Shown here: piece by piece, positions 1 to 11,915 of the stretch
How positions within the stretch are numbered: position 1 is the first letter of the stretch
Layout: every line of letters begins with the position of its first letter
Source of the DNA: Lineus longissimus
Lineage: Eukaryota; Nemertea; Pilidiophora; Heteronemertea; Lineidae
Length of the DNA stretch: 64,000 nucleotides
NCBI RefSeq assembly: GCF_910592395.1
Contig: NC_088321.1
Location: forward strand, 11,348,001-11,412,000
Direction: 5' to 3'
Notes under the pieces: generated by a model
Database searches by the model: none
The model's input: the letters and a program-made list of their open reading frames with translations, nothing else
Told to the model about the DNA's origin: nothing
Program-made: the position numbers and the translations under genes

Positions 1-2030
1 TGGATTTTGAAATCGGCGCACAAATCGCTTCGTCACGTCTGCTCTTGAAACCTTATATAACCTTTTGAAATATCGCTTCTCTCATCCGTTCCTTCTGTGC
101 CAGAGATATCAATATCGATCACAGTGTTTCATGTGTCATTTGAGTTGACTAACAGCCGAGACGAAATCCAATGCTCTGATCTCTTAACCCCTTTCGTTAT
201 GTGCCCCTCACCTCGTAGTTAGTTTTGGGCCTAGCCACATTCACGGCCTATTGACATTAAGGTTATTACCGTTCGCACATTGGCCTGAATTCCTACTTCT
301 TTTCAAAGGGTCATAAGGGCAAATCTGGGAAACATCGACCCCAAAGAGACAGCTTCCATGGGTCGAAATGCCTAAACCGACAAGATGACAACAAGACTTA
401 TGCTGTCACGTTCTTCATAGGGTCCGGAGCCGGTCGCTAGATCGTCGTTAGCCATGTTAGAAGTAACGATGTTAGCGTTAGGTCCTTATGATTCTATTGC
501 GAATGAAAGTAACGGAAAGAGATAACGCTTGGTTGCGCAATGGCTTGCTTTTACCTCTAACTTCATTGAGCAACTGTGCCCATGGTGTTTTATAGGAGAA
601 AAAAAGTATCTTTATCATGACGCTCTTGAGACTAACAGCCATGACAGTTGCTGACCTTTATAGAGAGGTGTCCAAATAATAGCAGTGAAATCCAATGGAG
701 ATTAACAACTCAAAACTCAGTATTAGTAACCTTTCTTCTCTACGCCTAGCCTCGTTATTGGAAAATGTCCGAGGTGTGACTCCGTAGCAGTTTGTTTTTC
801 TCAGTCAAGGCATCAGTTTGTGAAATTGCTTCCGACACTGTTTCCGAATAGCTCATACCGACCCCAGTAAATCCCTAAATAAGTCACTTCAAAGTAGAAA
901 TTGGAAACAGACTACCATTTCATTTGCAAATGATCCAATGCCGAACCTTATTTTTTTCATATTTCGATTCAAAGGAAGCGATCAGCCTACGCTGATGAGA
1001 TGTGTCTGTGTTATTGCTAGTGTAAACCGAGAGCCCCCACAGATGACTGACCTTATGACAACGCACCAGTTGCGAATTAAGCCCTCCCAGCATCCGAAGT
1101 CTGTGAGCAATGAGAAGATAGCGGAACGCATTTTTTGCTCAACACAGATAGATTCGACACAATGATAAGTCTAGCGATCCGGGTGTTTGATTGGAAAACC
1201 GAGAAATAAATCATAATCATGGGGAAAACATTCGCGGATCGCAAAAAAAGAGACGGTAAAACGGATTAAAATAGGATTTATAGTGACGCAAACAAAAACA
1301 CTTCAATCGAGACAATTAATTGAGTGATTGAATTGATTTTGATGAGTTTTGTAAGGTTGGAAGCGTAGGTTATCGTCCGACGCAAGATCATTGGCGTCCG
1401 ACCTGCGATTAAAGTATGGCCGGTGTAAAAGGAATGGACATCCAAGGAATGCAGAACCCCATACAATAGCTGTATATTGTCAACAAGTGTGGTTAATGGT
1501 TTGGTTAGGGTTAGCTACATAATCTTCAACAAAGGAACTTGGCGACTCTATTCACTTTAACAAAAGGACCGGACTTAGATTCCGGGGGACATGCATTTCT
1601 GTTACACCGGTGTCACTACTTTTTGTGCGTCCCACGCGGATGGCCTTGCGAAGGATAATGAAACCGTCATTCTACTCAACGCTTCTGCAACAACACACGC
1701 GTTACGGATTGGTACTTTTTATAGTAATTTTACGCCCAACTGCACACCCGAACAAAGGATTTAGGTCTGAGATTATGTTTACCCTATGTGCGATTCAAAG
1801 GAAAATTGCGCTCCGTGGAAACCTACTCTAAACTCACTGATCTTTCTCGCATGCACGAGCACAAACTGTTCGTGTCTTACATTGGGCAACCGCTTGAAAT
1901 GAGTGTTTTCGATAAATACAAATCGCCTATCAGATGACTAGCCATCTCGCTTCAGAAACATGTGCCGCATCTGTAACTGGCCACCGCAGTCAGGCGGGGG
2001 TGGATTAATTGAACCTGGTATTCTATATTA
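1..2030. other. Gene-free stretch, nothing recognised
   Basis: I see no convincing coding exon, RNA gene or intact repeat. The open frames present are under 75 codons and of chance type. A short AT-rich piece near 1217-1260 (TTCGCGGATCGC followed by A-runs) resembles the dispersed 'TTCGCGAATT' repeat fragments seen elsewhere in the window, but it is too short to delimit. Confidence 0.5.
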
Positions 2031-2340
2031 ATGATGAAGCTCGTGACAAAGAAAACTGACATGCCTATTACTGCTCCGACCGATTTCCCCATAACGGTTT
2101 TGTGCTCGAGTTGGCATTTTGCCACAACTGCGCTTGCAGACCGTCAGAGCATCCAGTTTGTGGAATGCTCTGTCCCTCGAGGTAAGGGAGGCGAAATCTC
2201 TTCCCATCTTTAGGGGACAACTGAAGACTGTGCTTTTCACCCGGGCATATGGGTCAATGATGTAAAGCGCATGTGAGCAGATCATTACGACCTGGAACGT
2301 GCGCTATATAAATCCATATTTACATTACATTACATAAGTT
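2031..2340 (+). repeat. SINE-like element, 3' end recognisable
   Basis: The end of this stretch reads TGTAAAGCGCATGTGAGCAG, then GCGCTATATAAAT, then a TTTACATTACATTACA tail. The pair of 'AAAGCGC' and 'GCGCTATATAAAT' followed by a simple tail is the usual 3' end of tRNA-derived SINEs and their partner LINEs in deuterostomes and other invertebrates. The 5' limit is uncertain, because no clear A-box/B-box head was located. The open frames inside are chance. Confidence 0.45.
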
Positions 2341-3217
2341 CCCCGTTGTAGATGGAATGGAGTTAAAAAATCCTGGCGATGTAATCAATTGGACATTCAT
2401 TATTCACGCGATGAGTGAACGCAGAAAAAAACAGGACATAAGATGATGCTTCCTAGCACTATAGATGGTTTTACATATGCCCGATCAACTATGTCAGTTC
2501 TCGAACTCATATTGTTATAAAATAGTTTAAACTGTTCGAGATCGCAGATGGACAGTACGGGGCTCACTCTACCAGGTTACTTTCTGTCCGTAATGATTTG
2601 TGTATTCCCCTTGAAATGTCTATATGTGTACTTGACATGCAGTGCATTGCGGTATCCGGTACATTTTCCTACGCAAACCTGATGGTACATGGTAACGTGC
2701 GAAGCTTGCTCGAAATTTTGTTTACAACACTTTGGTGTCTATATGGCTATCATATAAGCTTTCTTACATCAATTTTCCCTCAAAACGCGTCTATGTACCT
2801 CGTGCTCCAGACTGTAGTATATCGGGCAATAAACAAGACAAAATCATGAGTAGGCCTACTTCAAATGACAAGCTGATAAAGCAGCTTCTCCGCTATGCAT
2901 TCGAATGTGAAGGCTTATTGTGCAGAGTCAGCCACACAGCCGTATGTGTTATCAACATGTTTTCTTCGTCGACACTGGCAGAGAGCAAAACAATTATAAG
3001 CCCACAGGAATGTCGGAATGGAGAGTGAGCTACGATTTAATATCCTGACTGAGTGTTGAGCGAGGAATGTTGGAATTTCTTGATTTCTGTTTTGTTTTTG
3101 CACCAACCATTTACTTTTACCAGTAAGTTTCTTGTTTCTATCACGAGCTGACATGGAGAATCTCAGTCGAAAATGCGTAAAATTGTGGCGCCATACTTGA
3201 CAGTTGATGCAGATACC

Positions 3218-3300
3218 GTGGAACCTCCCTTAGCAGACACCCCTGTTAGTGTTAGCAGGACACCGAACCCTCTCTTATTAAATAGGTCTCAAGTATGTAG
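3218..3300 (+). repeat. Fragment of the GTGGAACCTC MITE family
   Basis: It begins GTGGAACCTCCCTTAGCAGA and continues with CACC-type blocks, matching the left end of the fuller copy at 8469-8646. The right terminus is not visible, so this is a truncated or decayed copy. Confidence 0.55.
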
Positions 3301-3449
3301 TTTTTAGTTAGACTTATCTAACATTGTCTAATGACACACAACCACGCGTATGGGATTTCTGAGATCAAAATACTCCTTATAGTGATGGCCCTGGGCTTGG
3401 AATCTCCCTGCCCGAGACCGTAGATCGAAGTTACCTTGCCAAAGGCCAT

Positions 3450-3535
3450 ACTTTAAACCGCCATATTTTCGCGGATTTTGCACTTGCCCACCGAATTCAA
3501 AATAGGCGACAACAAAATCGCGAAAATATATCTAT
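3450..3535. repeat. TTCGCGGATTTTGC-type inverted repeat fragment
   Basis: CCGCCATATTTTCGCGGATT on the left is answered by AAAATCGCGAAAATATA on the right, giving an imperfect inverted repeat of about 80 bp. Similar AT-rich TTCGCG/TTTGCGAA pieces recur at 11295, 30720, 35220, 45836 and 47770. This points to an old, abundant non-autonomous DNA transposon family of unknown superfamily. Confidence 0.4.
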
Positions 3536-4100
3536 CAGAAAAACAGTGAATTATTTAATTTAAGAAAAAAGTAAATTCTCAAAAAAATCTGTAGGTTCAG
3601 AACAGTTCCACAATGCATGATACACATACTATGAGAACCTTTTATTCCACAGAAATCACTTACAAACTGAATGCATTCGTTAGACAGAAGAAAATGATGT
3701 TAAGCATCCTACGTAATTGTGGGGGCGGCGACATGAAGTCTGACATCGTGAGTTGTACGTTATCAATAACGAATAACGCTGTTGGTCTTCGTTGTAAGAC
3801 TAAATACAAAAAATTGTAAAAATCTCAAGCACTTTCAGGAAAAAAAATTGATGAAACAGGATAAGACCAAACATATTGAAAGAAAATTCAATAGAAAAGA
3901 ATAAAATATATGTAATGGAATTTCCGCCCACGTCTTCAACAGTAAGTCCTGTCCACGGAAGGAGGACATCCGTAATGGAAAAAGGAAACAAATCAGACAT
4001 TGTTTGTAAGATCGATAAAAGAATCCTTCAGGGTTCCGAAAAGTCGAGCGACCGGAGATCGAACGACCGGATCTTCTAAGTCTACTGTGCCATGTATATA

Positions 4101-4816
4101 CAGTCTAGCTCATACTAATATCAACATCTACTTCATACGATATTTCGCCAACTACAGAACCAAATTCAATGCGGTTTTTAGCACATTGTCAGAAATTTTG
4201 TTTTCTAATCATACATTATTTGATTGCATAAGTTTTTCATTTTCTAATCGGCCATTTAAAAAACCCTTACGAAAAAATTTCTATTTCGAATTTTTTTAAA
4301 AGTCTTTTCCTTTTGAATGATAAAACACAAAATTCTGAGAATCTTGGTTCATTATAATCGACCAATCAGAACTCTAGATATGGCAATTTTAAAAGAGCGC
4401 ACTTAGATCAAAACAGTAGGCGTGAATAGGTGTGTTCTATTGTTGGAATGGCAAATCATTGTGTTGTCTACACAGTGCGTCCCATAAAATTGCATCTATT
4501 TTGTAATATCTCCACCATCGCTTGTTCGATGTTGATGAAATAAAACGAAAGATCATAGAATTGTGTCCTCTGTCATTTTATGGGGATTGTTTTGAAAACA
4601 AAAATAGAAATAAAAAGTTTTTTGTAAGGGTTTTTTTAATGACCGATTACAAAATGAAAAACCTGTGTCATTACATTTCTGTCATAATGGATAATGGATA
4701 ATGGATTATTAGAAAACAACATTTCTAACAACATGCTAAAAACCGCATTGCATTTCGTGCCTTAGTGTGGGAGATATTGTATGAAGTAGGTGTTGATATT
4801 AATATGAGCTAGACTG
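4101..4816. mobile_element. Foldback Tc1/mariner-like MITE with long arms
   Basis: The left arm (about 4101-4288) begins CAGTCTAGCTCATA and returns as the reverse complement at about 4607-4816, ending TATGAGCTAGACTG. The arms are roughly 190-210 bp with scattered mismatches and small indels. TA dinucleotides flank both ends (4099-4100 and 4817-4818), as expected for Tc1/mariner target duplication. The centre (about 4471-4585) contains CAGTGCGTCCCATAAA and later CATTTTATGGGG, which look like a second, nested mariner-type terminus pair. No transposase frame is present, so it is non-autonomous. Superfamily assignment rests on the TA target only. Confidence 0.65.
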
Positions 4817-4818
4817 TA

Positions 4819-7001
4819 CTTGGATATTCGCTTGCTCGCCTAGGAGGACATTGGCTTAAAATGGCAAGAATGCTGAGGGTTCCTCATTTGTTCCGGCAAA
4901 CCTCTTCCTTAATACCGTGGAATGGCTTTTTTATCTCCACAATATAGAGTTATGCTGTCTTGCTTGTCCCTAGTCAGAAAAGCATTTAGCCTATTGGATT
5001 TAAAGGCCGCGATACATGATACTTCATGATATTTTGCTTCTTCAAGCAGATATTTTCTTTTACCATAATGTCATGGGTCATTTTTCTTGTCATCACAGAT
5101 ACGTGGAATTACAAATAAGGTTCTGCAAAAGCGCCTTGTTCCAAATCATTGGGAACATGGCGTTTTATTACCAAAGGCTAATGTTTCCCTTAGCAAATTC
5201 TGACATCGATGCTTTTCAATTCACTATGGGTGAACAGGCATGGATGTCGAATTTTCCCGATTTCTCCCATTTGATTCAAGATGACCTTTTTTTCTCGCAA
5301 CAATACGTTAGATTTTTTCTTTCTATCATCTTTCGATCAGTGATAGAAGTTGCTGAGGTGGGATCTGCTATTACAAGCTCTGTAAAAAAACATATTCCCA
5401 ATAGCTGAAGACGAAGAAAAGTATACACTCAAGTTTCGCCGATCTTAGAAATTTTCTGACTATATAGTCAGACTCCAAATTAAGCACATGGTCTTTCGTC
5501 TACAACGTCACAGCGTCATCAAGAAACCACAATGCGTCATGGTGTCATTCAAACTGTGAACTTCGAACAAAGACAGATGCAAGTCAACCCAGCCACCTTG
5601 ATGAAGCCAGGAGTGCGACAGAAACGTTGGTGCAACACAACAGCCCACAAGAGAGACCAGTGGACATTGTTGTAAACTACAGTTATGGTATGCAGTTTTA
5701 CTTCTACTTCACATGGTATTTCAGTCTCATCCAAAAATTTCAACTTTGGTAGACAGTGGGTTGGCAAAACAATCCTCCGTACTTCGTGGCTTTGCCTTCG
5801 GCGACTTCGTATAGTAGTAGATAAACGGTCTTAGATTAGTGAATCAGAGGTATTTCCGGATTACTTTTTTACCCACGTTGCCTTTACATTTACCAGGACA
5901 TGGCTCACTTTACTTAGCCAGGCATGTCTCGGGATACAAATCACGAGTGTTCACTTCGTCCATTGATAATTGTAAAGGTAGTTGAAGTTGCGCGTAAAAA
6001 CGATCTCGTAATAGTCCGCATCGTTTTGGGCTCCCTGGGGGCGGAATCTACTCGTAGGATATTTCTTTGAAGCTCAATTGATTTGAGTTTCGAACACCGA
6101 ACAGGTTCTGGATATCTCGGTTACCATGGTAACGAAATAAAGTTTTTGTATACATTTGGTATATTCACGTACTGCTTGAATATCGTCATTTTTCGCTCCG
6201 TACGGTTTTTTTTCATGGCCAATCTGGAAGAAATGTCATGTCATTATTTGTTTTGTACATCAATTAAGGTTCGAATTGTCAACAAGAATTGAGTTGAAAC
6301 CAAATCTGGCCTATCAACACCCTTCAAATGTTTACCATATGGCCTCACTGAAGAATATTCTTTACTACTGCAACGCCATGGCTGTGAGCAATAGCAATGA
6401 AATGCTAAAGCCCGACATTCCTGTCCGGTCAAGAAAACACGGTCAGTTAATAAATAGGCCTTAAGTCCGGCGAATAGTCTCTGCACTCCAGAGCCCAACA
6501 ATGATGTGAACACAGTGTTTACGAATAGGCTATAGACAGATCGGCAACGAATGTACTTTGCTGATTGTTTTTTTCAATTCAAACATATGTCTTTGACACT
6601 TTTACCTGTTCACTGTTAAATGTATCAACTATTCATCAGTGTAAAGTAAGACGTTTCTGGCGATAGGAATCGTAAGTCTTGATGTACGTATGGGCCCCGA
6701 GGTTTTCAAGTTGGTCGGTTCTCTGTTCATACTCCATTCTAAGTTATAAAGGAGATACATGTACTATCTTTTTTTTGGCAAATAAATTGGAGCCGGAAAT
6801 TGTGGCCAAACATAAGGTGAAGAGCAACTTTGATTAAAAGCTTAATTTAAAGGAAAACTTCCGCGTAAACCTTGGATGTGATCTTTGAAACCTAAAAGTG
6901 ATGTTTTTTTTACTCCTTCCCCATGCTTACCCATTCAGATCTGTCGAGCGGTTAGTAAGTAATATGTCACCAGGGCTGAGTTGTCCAAAACAACGTTAAC
7001 C
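4819..7001. other. Gene-free stretch
   Basis: The longest open frame (5016-5408, 130 codons, plus strand) has no recognisable domain, no splice context and AT-driven composition, so I do not call it a gene. The only structured item is a perfect 18-bp palindrome, TCTGACTATATAGTCAGA, at 5455-5472. Confidence 0.45.
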
Positions 7002-7005
7002 TTAA

Positions 7006-7211
7006 CCCTTTCACTGCCAGAGGCAATATCTTTTCAAGTAAACAATTTTTGAAAAATCTGAAAAGTTACTAAAACCCTGTCATGTGGGTATTTATTTAAC
7101 AGCTCTCATTGAAAGCTATCCAATGAATAGGAACATGACTAGGTTTAGGTCCTTTTCACAACTTGTTGCTCATTTGCATTATCAATAGAATTTATCTTGG
7201 CAGTGTAAGGG
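7006..7211. mobile_element. piggyBac-like MITE with TTAA target duplication
   Basis: The element starts CCCTTTCACTGCCAGAGG and ends CTTGGCAGTGTAAGGG. It is flanked by TTAA at 7002-7005 and 7212-7215. A terminus beginning CCCT next to TTAA is characteristic of the piggyBac superfamily. At 206 bp it has no coding capacity and must depend on a transposase in trans. The flanks are themselves rich in GTTAA words, so the target preference is visible in context. Confidence 0.75.
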
Positions 7212-7215
7212 TTAA

Positions 7216-8468
7216 CGGACGCGTTAAAACTTTAAACGCGAACATTTTGAAGGGATTAATTGAAATAGATAACGTCCTTAAGGATACTTAACATAACCGT
7301 TAAGGATAACGGACATTTCCGCTTTCGAAAAGCCGGGTCCAGGTGACATTGATATCAAAGTAAAGGTCAGACATCCCTCACAGATGCAGCAAAGAAACCG
7401 GTGATTAGTCACGTCGTGGTAAACGCGTTAAAACGTATGGTACATAAAGAAGCGAGCAAAAATGTTAGCTTTAAAATGCCACGGAAGATTGGTTTGCGCG
7501 TTTTGTATTCTGCTGGATCAGAAGTATTCATTCACCAACTTTCAACCGGCTTCAGTTACCGCCGCAGCTGTGCCGTGGATTTTGTGTGATATCTCTGTTG
7601 ACAGGTCGAGTCAACAAATACAAATAGACAGACAGATCGACAAAGACCACAATCTCAATAGAAACTAGATGCAGATATACGGCAGATCAATTCTCATAAA
7701 TAAATATATACATGTGTATTAACCAATTACATCGAGATTGCTGTTCTGATTAAACACCAGCCGGCGTGACGTCATGGTACAGCTGTTGATGATTGGAATA
7801 GCCAATTTCGCCAGTACATTAGTTGTTCAAAAGTACATTTTACAATACTATTGTGTCGCCTGCACTCTTAGAAAACCAGGTCGAGAGGGTAAATTTATGG
7901 CGCTGCATAGATTCTTTATTTTCCTCTTCGAGCCCTCGGATCGAGAAGAAGAAAAGGGCTTAATTGAACCCAAGCAGTCTGCCAACCTTATAAAAGCAAA
8001 ATTAAAATAATCTTGATATCATAACGTTGTAAATAAATAACAACGTTCGGCTGATGTACATGTTTTAGTTCCCCCGAATATCACTTTGGGAAACTTATAT
8101 AAATTTCTAACGAATTTTAGGAGGTGTAAAATATAGCAATCACTCGTCCGAAAAAGGTGCTTCACACCGACAACGCGAGCACTCAAGGTACATGTAGCTG
8201 AGCTGAGCTAAATTAAAATAAGGGATGGTGGCTATAGTCACTTCTTGGCATTGAGGTGACATATTCTAAAATACATGTACCTGGATTTAGAACGAACCGT
8301 ACTTTACAGTCTAAATGCACTATTTTCAACCATCTGTAATTACAACTACAATTCCAGTATCGAGTTGAGTTTAGTTGACAGTCGTAGTCAGAGCAGAGTC
8401 ATTCATATAAAGGTCAGAGTTAACACTTCATTTACCAGGTCAGGTGACAAATTGACTGCCAGCTGATA
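7216..8468. other. Gene-free stretch
   Basis: No coding exon or delimited repeat was recognised. Short direct words (CGTTAAGGATAACGGAC and relatives) occur at 7260-7320. Two open frames of 62-78 codons here (7401-7589 and 7774-8010) are not supported by any domain or codon pattern. Confidence 0.4.
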
Positions 8469-8646
8469 TAGTGGAACCTCCCTTAGCGGACACCTCTCTA
8501 TTAAGGACAACCTCTCTATTAAGGACACTAGTTCTGGTCCCAAATTGGCTGTTTTCATTCAATTTGACCTCTCTAATCAGGACACCTCTATATTAAGGAC
8601 AGCACTTGTCAGTCCCAAGGGTGTCCTTAATAGAGAGGTTCTACTG
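8469..8646. mobile_element. Short MITE with GTGGAACCTC / GGTTCTACTG termini
   Basis: The left end TAGTGGAACCTCCCTTAGCG is mirrored by the right end TTAATAGAGAGGTTCTACTG, with TA on both sides (8467-8468 and 8647-8648). Internally there are several CTCTCTATTAAGGACA blocks in direct and inverted orientation. The family is common in marine invertebrate genomes. Further partial copies lie at 3218-3300 and 41880-42068. It has no coding capacity. Confidence 0.65.
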
Positions 8647-8648
8647 TA

Positions 8649-10186
8649 GTTACATGTTCTAAAAGTGTGCGATTATAAGTTGATCATGGATCGCAGACAC
8701 AATTAACAATAGCGACATCATGATAATCAGCGTGCAGTACAACTGATGAATTGTGGCTAAAGCAATTAGTCAAACACACAATGTCGACATTTGACAATAT
8801 TGGGGATAAATCGCCTGTCAAATGAACGCTAGATGGGCCTCCCACACGTGCCAAACCGGCGATAACCGCAATTTATCGTTTTGTAACAATGTAATAAGTT
8901 CCCCGATTTTTTACAGAGCTGATCGACGATGACCATCAGTTAAATATGTTGTCTATATATCAAAGGATCGGAATCTGTGAGCGAAATTGAATGCGGCAAC
9001 CAGTCATAATGCATGGTCTTGGACTCGAAAATTAAGAACTGAGTGAAGCTCGCACTCTGGTCACCCAATAAGCTATCATGCATCAACACAAATAGTTATA
9101 GGGATTAGTGATATGAGGTTAAAGAGAAACGTTTCTGGTACCATGAACAAGAACAACAGGTCGCCATGATTCGAGTAGACATGAAGAGTTTAATTACATC
9201 AGCAAACGCCAGACGGCGCTACATAAATGATGAATCTATCTATAGATTGAACATACTGTTACACTATACTCCATTACGTAACAGCTGTGATCAAATGCGA
9301 TTTTTCACGACCACAGTGTGTCAGTCTATCATTTAAATTTGCATCGCAGTTTCTTATGTTTAAAAGTCCTGTCCAGATCAGTTAGCTAGATTACATCAGA
9401 CCAGATGAACATGCGCACAATAGGGCCCGAAAGTCCATTTATCAATTCACATACGCTTTGATGATGCATGATATGAGGCGCCATACATGACATATTGCTC
9501 GTATTTTATTCAGAATCATAACGCGAGGACAATTATAGCGACTGCGATTTTTAAGGCAGCCGGTAGTATCAATGCGGGTTAAGACTATAATTGTACCGGG
9601 GCTATACAGTAATTGTACCACACTAGCTACCGCACATCATCTAGTTTCACCGTTACAATGAAATCATAAAATGGCCAAGCCGGAATATGCACAATGACCA
9701 TCGAACAACTTGTTGTCGCTAGTCCATGGCTATTTAAACTAAAAAATGTTGAATTCATCGAACGGCCACGTGCATAGTATCTAGTTCAAATTGAATGAAC
9801 TTACCGGTCTTTATTGGGTGAATCTAGAGAATGTGACCGATCCATCTGCGTGCGGATGGAACCCCAGTAATCATAATTATCTTGTATCGCACATTGGTTA
9901 TTTCTTCCCCCGAGTATGGAATGCACACTGGTATTGCAAAATAAAGAAAGGCGTAATTCTCCTTCAGCGACCGGAGCATCACGCCGTGCTAATGGCCACA
10001 AAGGCTCATCACCTTCCGGATCGGGATGCTGGGAGAAGCTGAGAAGAGACATCAGCTCAATGAGACATAAATTGACATCCACTTAGGTTTCAGTTATTTT
10101 ATACAGTAACTGCGTGTGGACACAACTGCAGGCAATAACAGTAATACCGTGGCTTGTTTTTGATTAGCTTTGTAGCGTTGAGGGAA
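8649..10186. other. Gene-free stretch upstream of the 10187 frame
   Basis: I see no coding exon. Two overlapping frames on opposite strands at 9791-10082 have no recognisable protein features. Confidence 0.4.
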
Positions 10187-10498
10187 ATGGATCCTCCTAT
10201 TGAGGATTCCGGTGTGCCTGTCACGGCACTGATAATTGGACAGACTCGAAGGGCCATTGACCGCCTTCACTCCTCTTCTGATGTTGTACACAACCTTGTT
10301 CATGTGGAAGAAATTGTGCTTCAGACGAGTCTAGATAGCTTAACCACTCTATCGGACCACGAAATAAGTGATGAGTTGTCGATCACAGGTGCGCGACTTG
10401 ATGCCAGATATTTTTATCCGTTTTCTCCACGACATTTACTTGACCGGCATATTGAGTTGAGAGCTAAGCGTCAACTGCGACAACAGCAGCCTTATTAG
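10187..10498 (+). CDS. Possible small gene or terminal exon, 103 aa, unknown product
   Basis: I do not recognise this protein. The ATG at 10187 lies in a good vertebrate-type start context (G at -3 and G at +4). The frame runs to a TAG at 10496-10498. The product is acidic in its first two thirds (MDPPIEDSGVPV near the start, several D/E-rich stretches) and ends in a basic, glutamine-rich tail (LRQQQPY). Codon use is more even than in neighbouring chance frames. A three-copy minisatellite follows, then an AATAAA at 10679, so the frame could be the coding part of a single-exon transcript or a last exon. A frame continues upstream of the ATG, and TTTTTGATTAG or CTTTGTAG just before it could act as a splice acceptor. 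A chance frame remains possible. Confidence 0.3.
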   Translation: MDPPIEDSGVPVTALIIGQTRRAIDRLHSSSDVVHNLVHVEEIVLQTSLDSLTTLSDHEISDELSITGARLDARYFYPFSPRHLLDRHIELRAKRQLRQQQPY

Positions 10499-10521
10499 GA
10501 AGTCATTAACCAAATCCCCAG

Positions 10522-10659
10522 GATGAAACCTACGCTGTCAAAGTGCGTCGACAATGATAAGTATAATGATGAAACCTACGCTGTCAAAGTGCGTCGGCAA
10601 TGATAAGTATAATGATGAAACCTACGCTGTCAAAGTACGTCGACAATGATAAGTATAAT
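10522..10659 (+). repeat. Minisatellite, 46-bp unit, three copies
   Basis: Three consecutive units begin GATGAAACCTACGCTGTCAA and end with GATAAGTATAAT. They differ at only two or three positions (for example GTCGACAA versus GTCGGCAA). The near identity indicates a recent tandem expansion. The array lies between the stop codon of the 10187-10498 frame and a poly(A) signal. Confidence 0.85.
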
Positions 10660-10678
10660 CTGTGAATACTAATTGTAA

Positions 10679-10684
10679 AATAAA
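10679..10684 (+). promoter_or_regulatory. Candidate poly(A) signal AATAAA
   Basis: An AATAAA hexamer lies about 180 bp after the stop of the 10187-10498 frame and just past the minisatellite. Such hexamers are frequent by chance in AT-rich DNA, so it supports a transcript end only in combination with that frame. Confidence 0.3.
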
Positions 10685-11294
10685 ATGTCACAATTTCTGA
10701 GGGCAAGAAAGGGTCAAACCAAGATCATGCTCTACATCCCAGACTAGCTGATTAATTGTCAGGGAGTGCGCTGCCACCGCATTCGGAGACGCGGACCTTA
10801 CAGAAGCCAATGCCATAGCCACAAATTTTCTGGGCAAGAATGACTTTGAGACACCATGACCTGCTTGCAAAGGTCCACGGAAAGAATGCCGGAGACAGAA
10901 AGTCAACGGAAGAGATGGCGCAAGGGTACTTCTACGGGGAGAGAGCAGACGGGTATCAACTCAAATGAAGGCGGAAATGATCACTAGTAGCGGGCTCCGA
11001 ACACAGACATGTTCGGGGGAAGAGGGCAAGAGTAGGTGCCAGAGGCACTGACACTTCTCCACTGTTGACGTCAGAACAAGACAAGACGATACATCAGCAA
11101 GTATGGCTTAGAAATTGATATGAGTAAAGTGCTTCTTTGGCTGTACTGGTTAGAATAACAAATCACATTATTATGTAGAAAGTGATATTTTAGAAGCAAA
11201 TAACAAACGCTTTTTTATTGATTGTCAGAATGAGAAAAATGATATGATTTTTTTGAGCGCAGGGATAAATCCATTGTCCCATTTGGTTACAGAA

Positions 11295-11424
11295 TTTTCG
11301 CGGCCCTTTATTTAGCCGATTTTGCGAATAACAGATTTAGATATTCGCTACATAAAAAAAATATAAATACTAGTATGTAGTTTTTTATTGGAAAAAAAAT
11401 CGCAAAATAAAGGGCCGGAAAATA
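11295..11424. repeat. Inverted repeat, TTCGCGGCCCTTTATTT arms
   Basis: ATTTTCGCGGCCCTTTATTT with GATTTTGCGAA on the left is answered by TCGCAAAATAAAGGGCC and GGAAAATATT on the right. The arms are about 30 bp and the loop is AT-rich. It belongs with the dispersed TTCGCG/TTTGCGAA repeat type seen across the window. Confidence 0.5.
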
Positions 11425-11680
11425 TTAATGCATATATGCCAAAAAAATCTAAAGTATGCTTTGCTGATATCTGGCATAATATAATTTTCTTGCTCAGGTG
11501 CCGTGCCCACATGAAACACATATTTTCCTATTCGACCAACGAACTCAGCCCACGCGCAGAACAAATTAATTAGCTAAACTAATTAGAATAAGTTGATTAT
11601 GATGATAAAGATGAAACTATGTTGAAGGACGGAGACAATTGGTTTAGATATGATAGCCGCTTGTTTTGGAATCTGATGAA

Positions 11681-11915
11681 GCAAAGTAGATAATAAAACT
11701 GATATAGAGCGGTAATTTGTACTGTCGTGGTAATTTGTAATTTGTAGAGTGGTAATTAATCTTGATGTTGGTCAAAATCTAACGATGACCGCCTCTGAAA
11801 AGCAAAGTAGATATTAAAACTGATATAGAGCGGTAGTTTGTACTGTCGTGGTAATTTGTAATTTGTAGGGTGTAATGTTGATTTTGGTCAAAATCTAACG
11901 ATGACCGCCTCTAAA
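11681..11915 (+). repeat. Tandem duplication, ~121-bp unit, two copies
   Basis: The block starting GCAAAGTAGATAATAAAACT at 11681 is repeated from 11802 with a few substitutions and a short deletion near its end. Both copies contain a GATATAGAGCGGTA start, TGTACTGTCGTGGTAATTTG, and a CTAACGATGACCGCCTCT end. It is non-coding. Confidence 0.85.

Larger units (their letters stand above)
2341..4100. other. Intergenic, with two repeat fragments
   Basis: No coding exon is supported. The interval holds the two repeat fragments annotated separately (3218-3300 and 3450-3535). The rest is AT-rich and unremarkable. Confidence 0.45.

Noticed and set aside
1499-1515. GGTTAGGGTTAG resembling telomere repeat
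   Set aside because: Only about two units; consistent with chance.
5016-5408. 130-codon plus-strand frame rich in F and I
   Set aside because: AT-driven composition, no recognisable motif, no exon signals.
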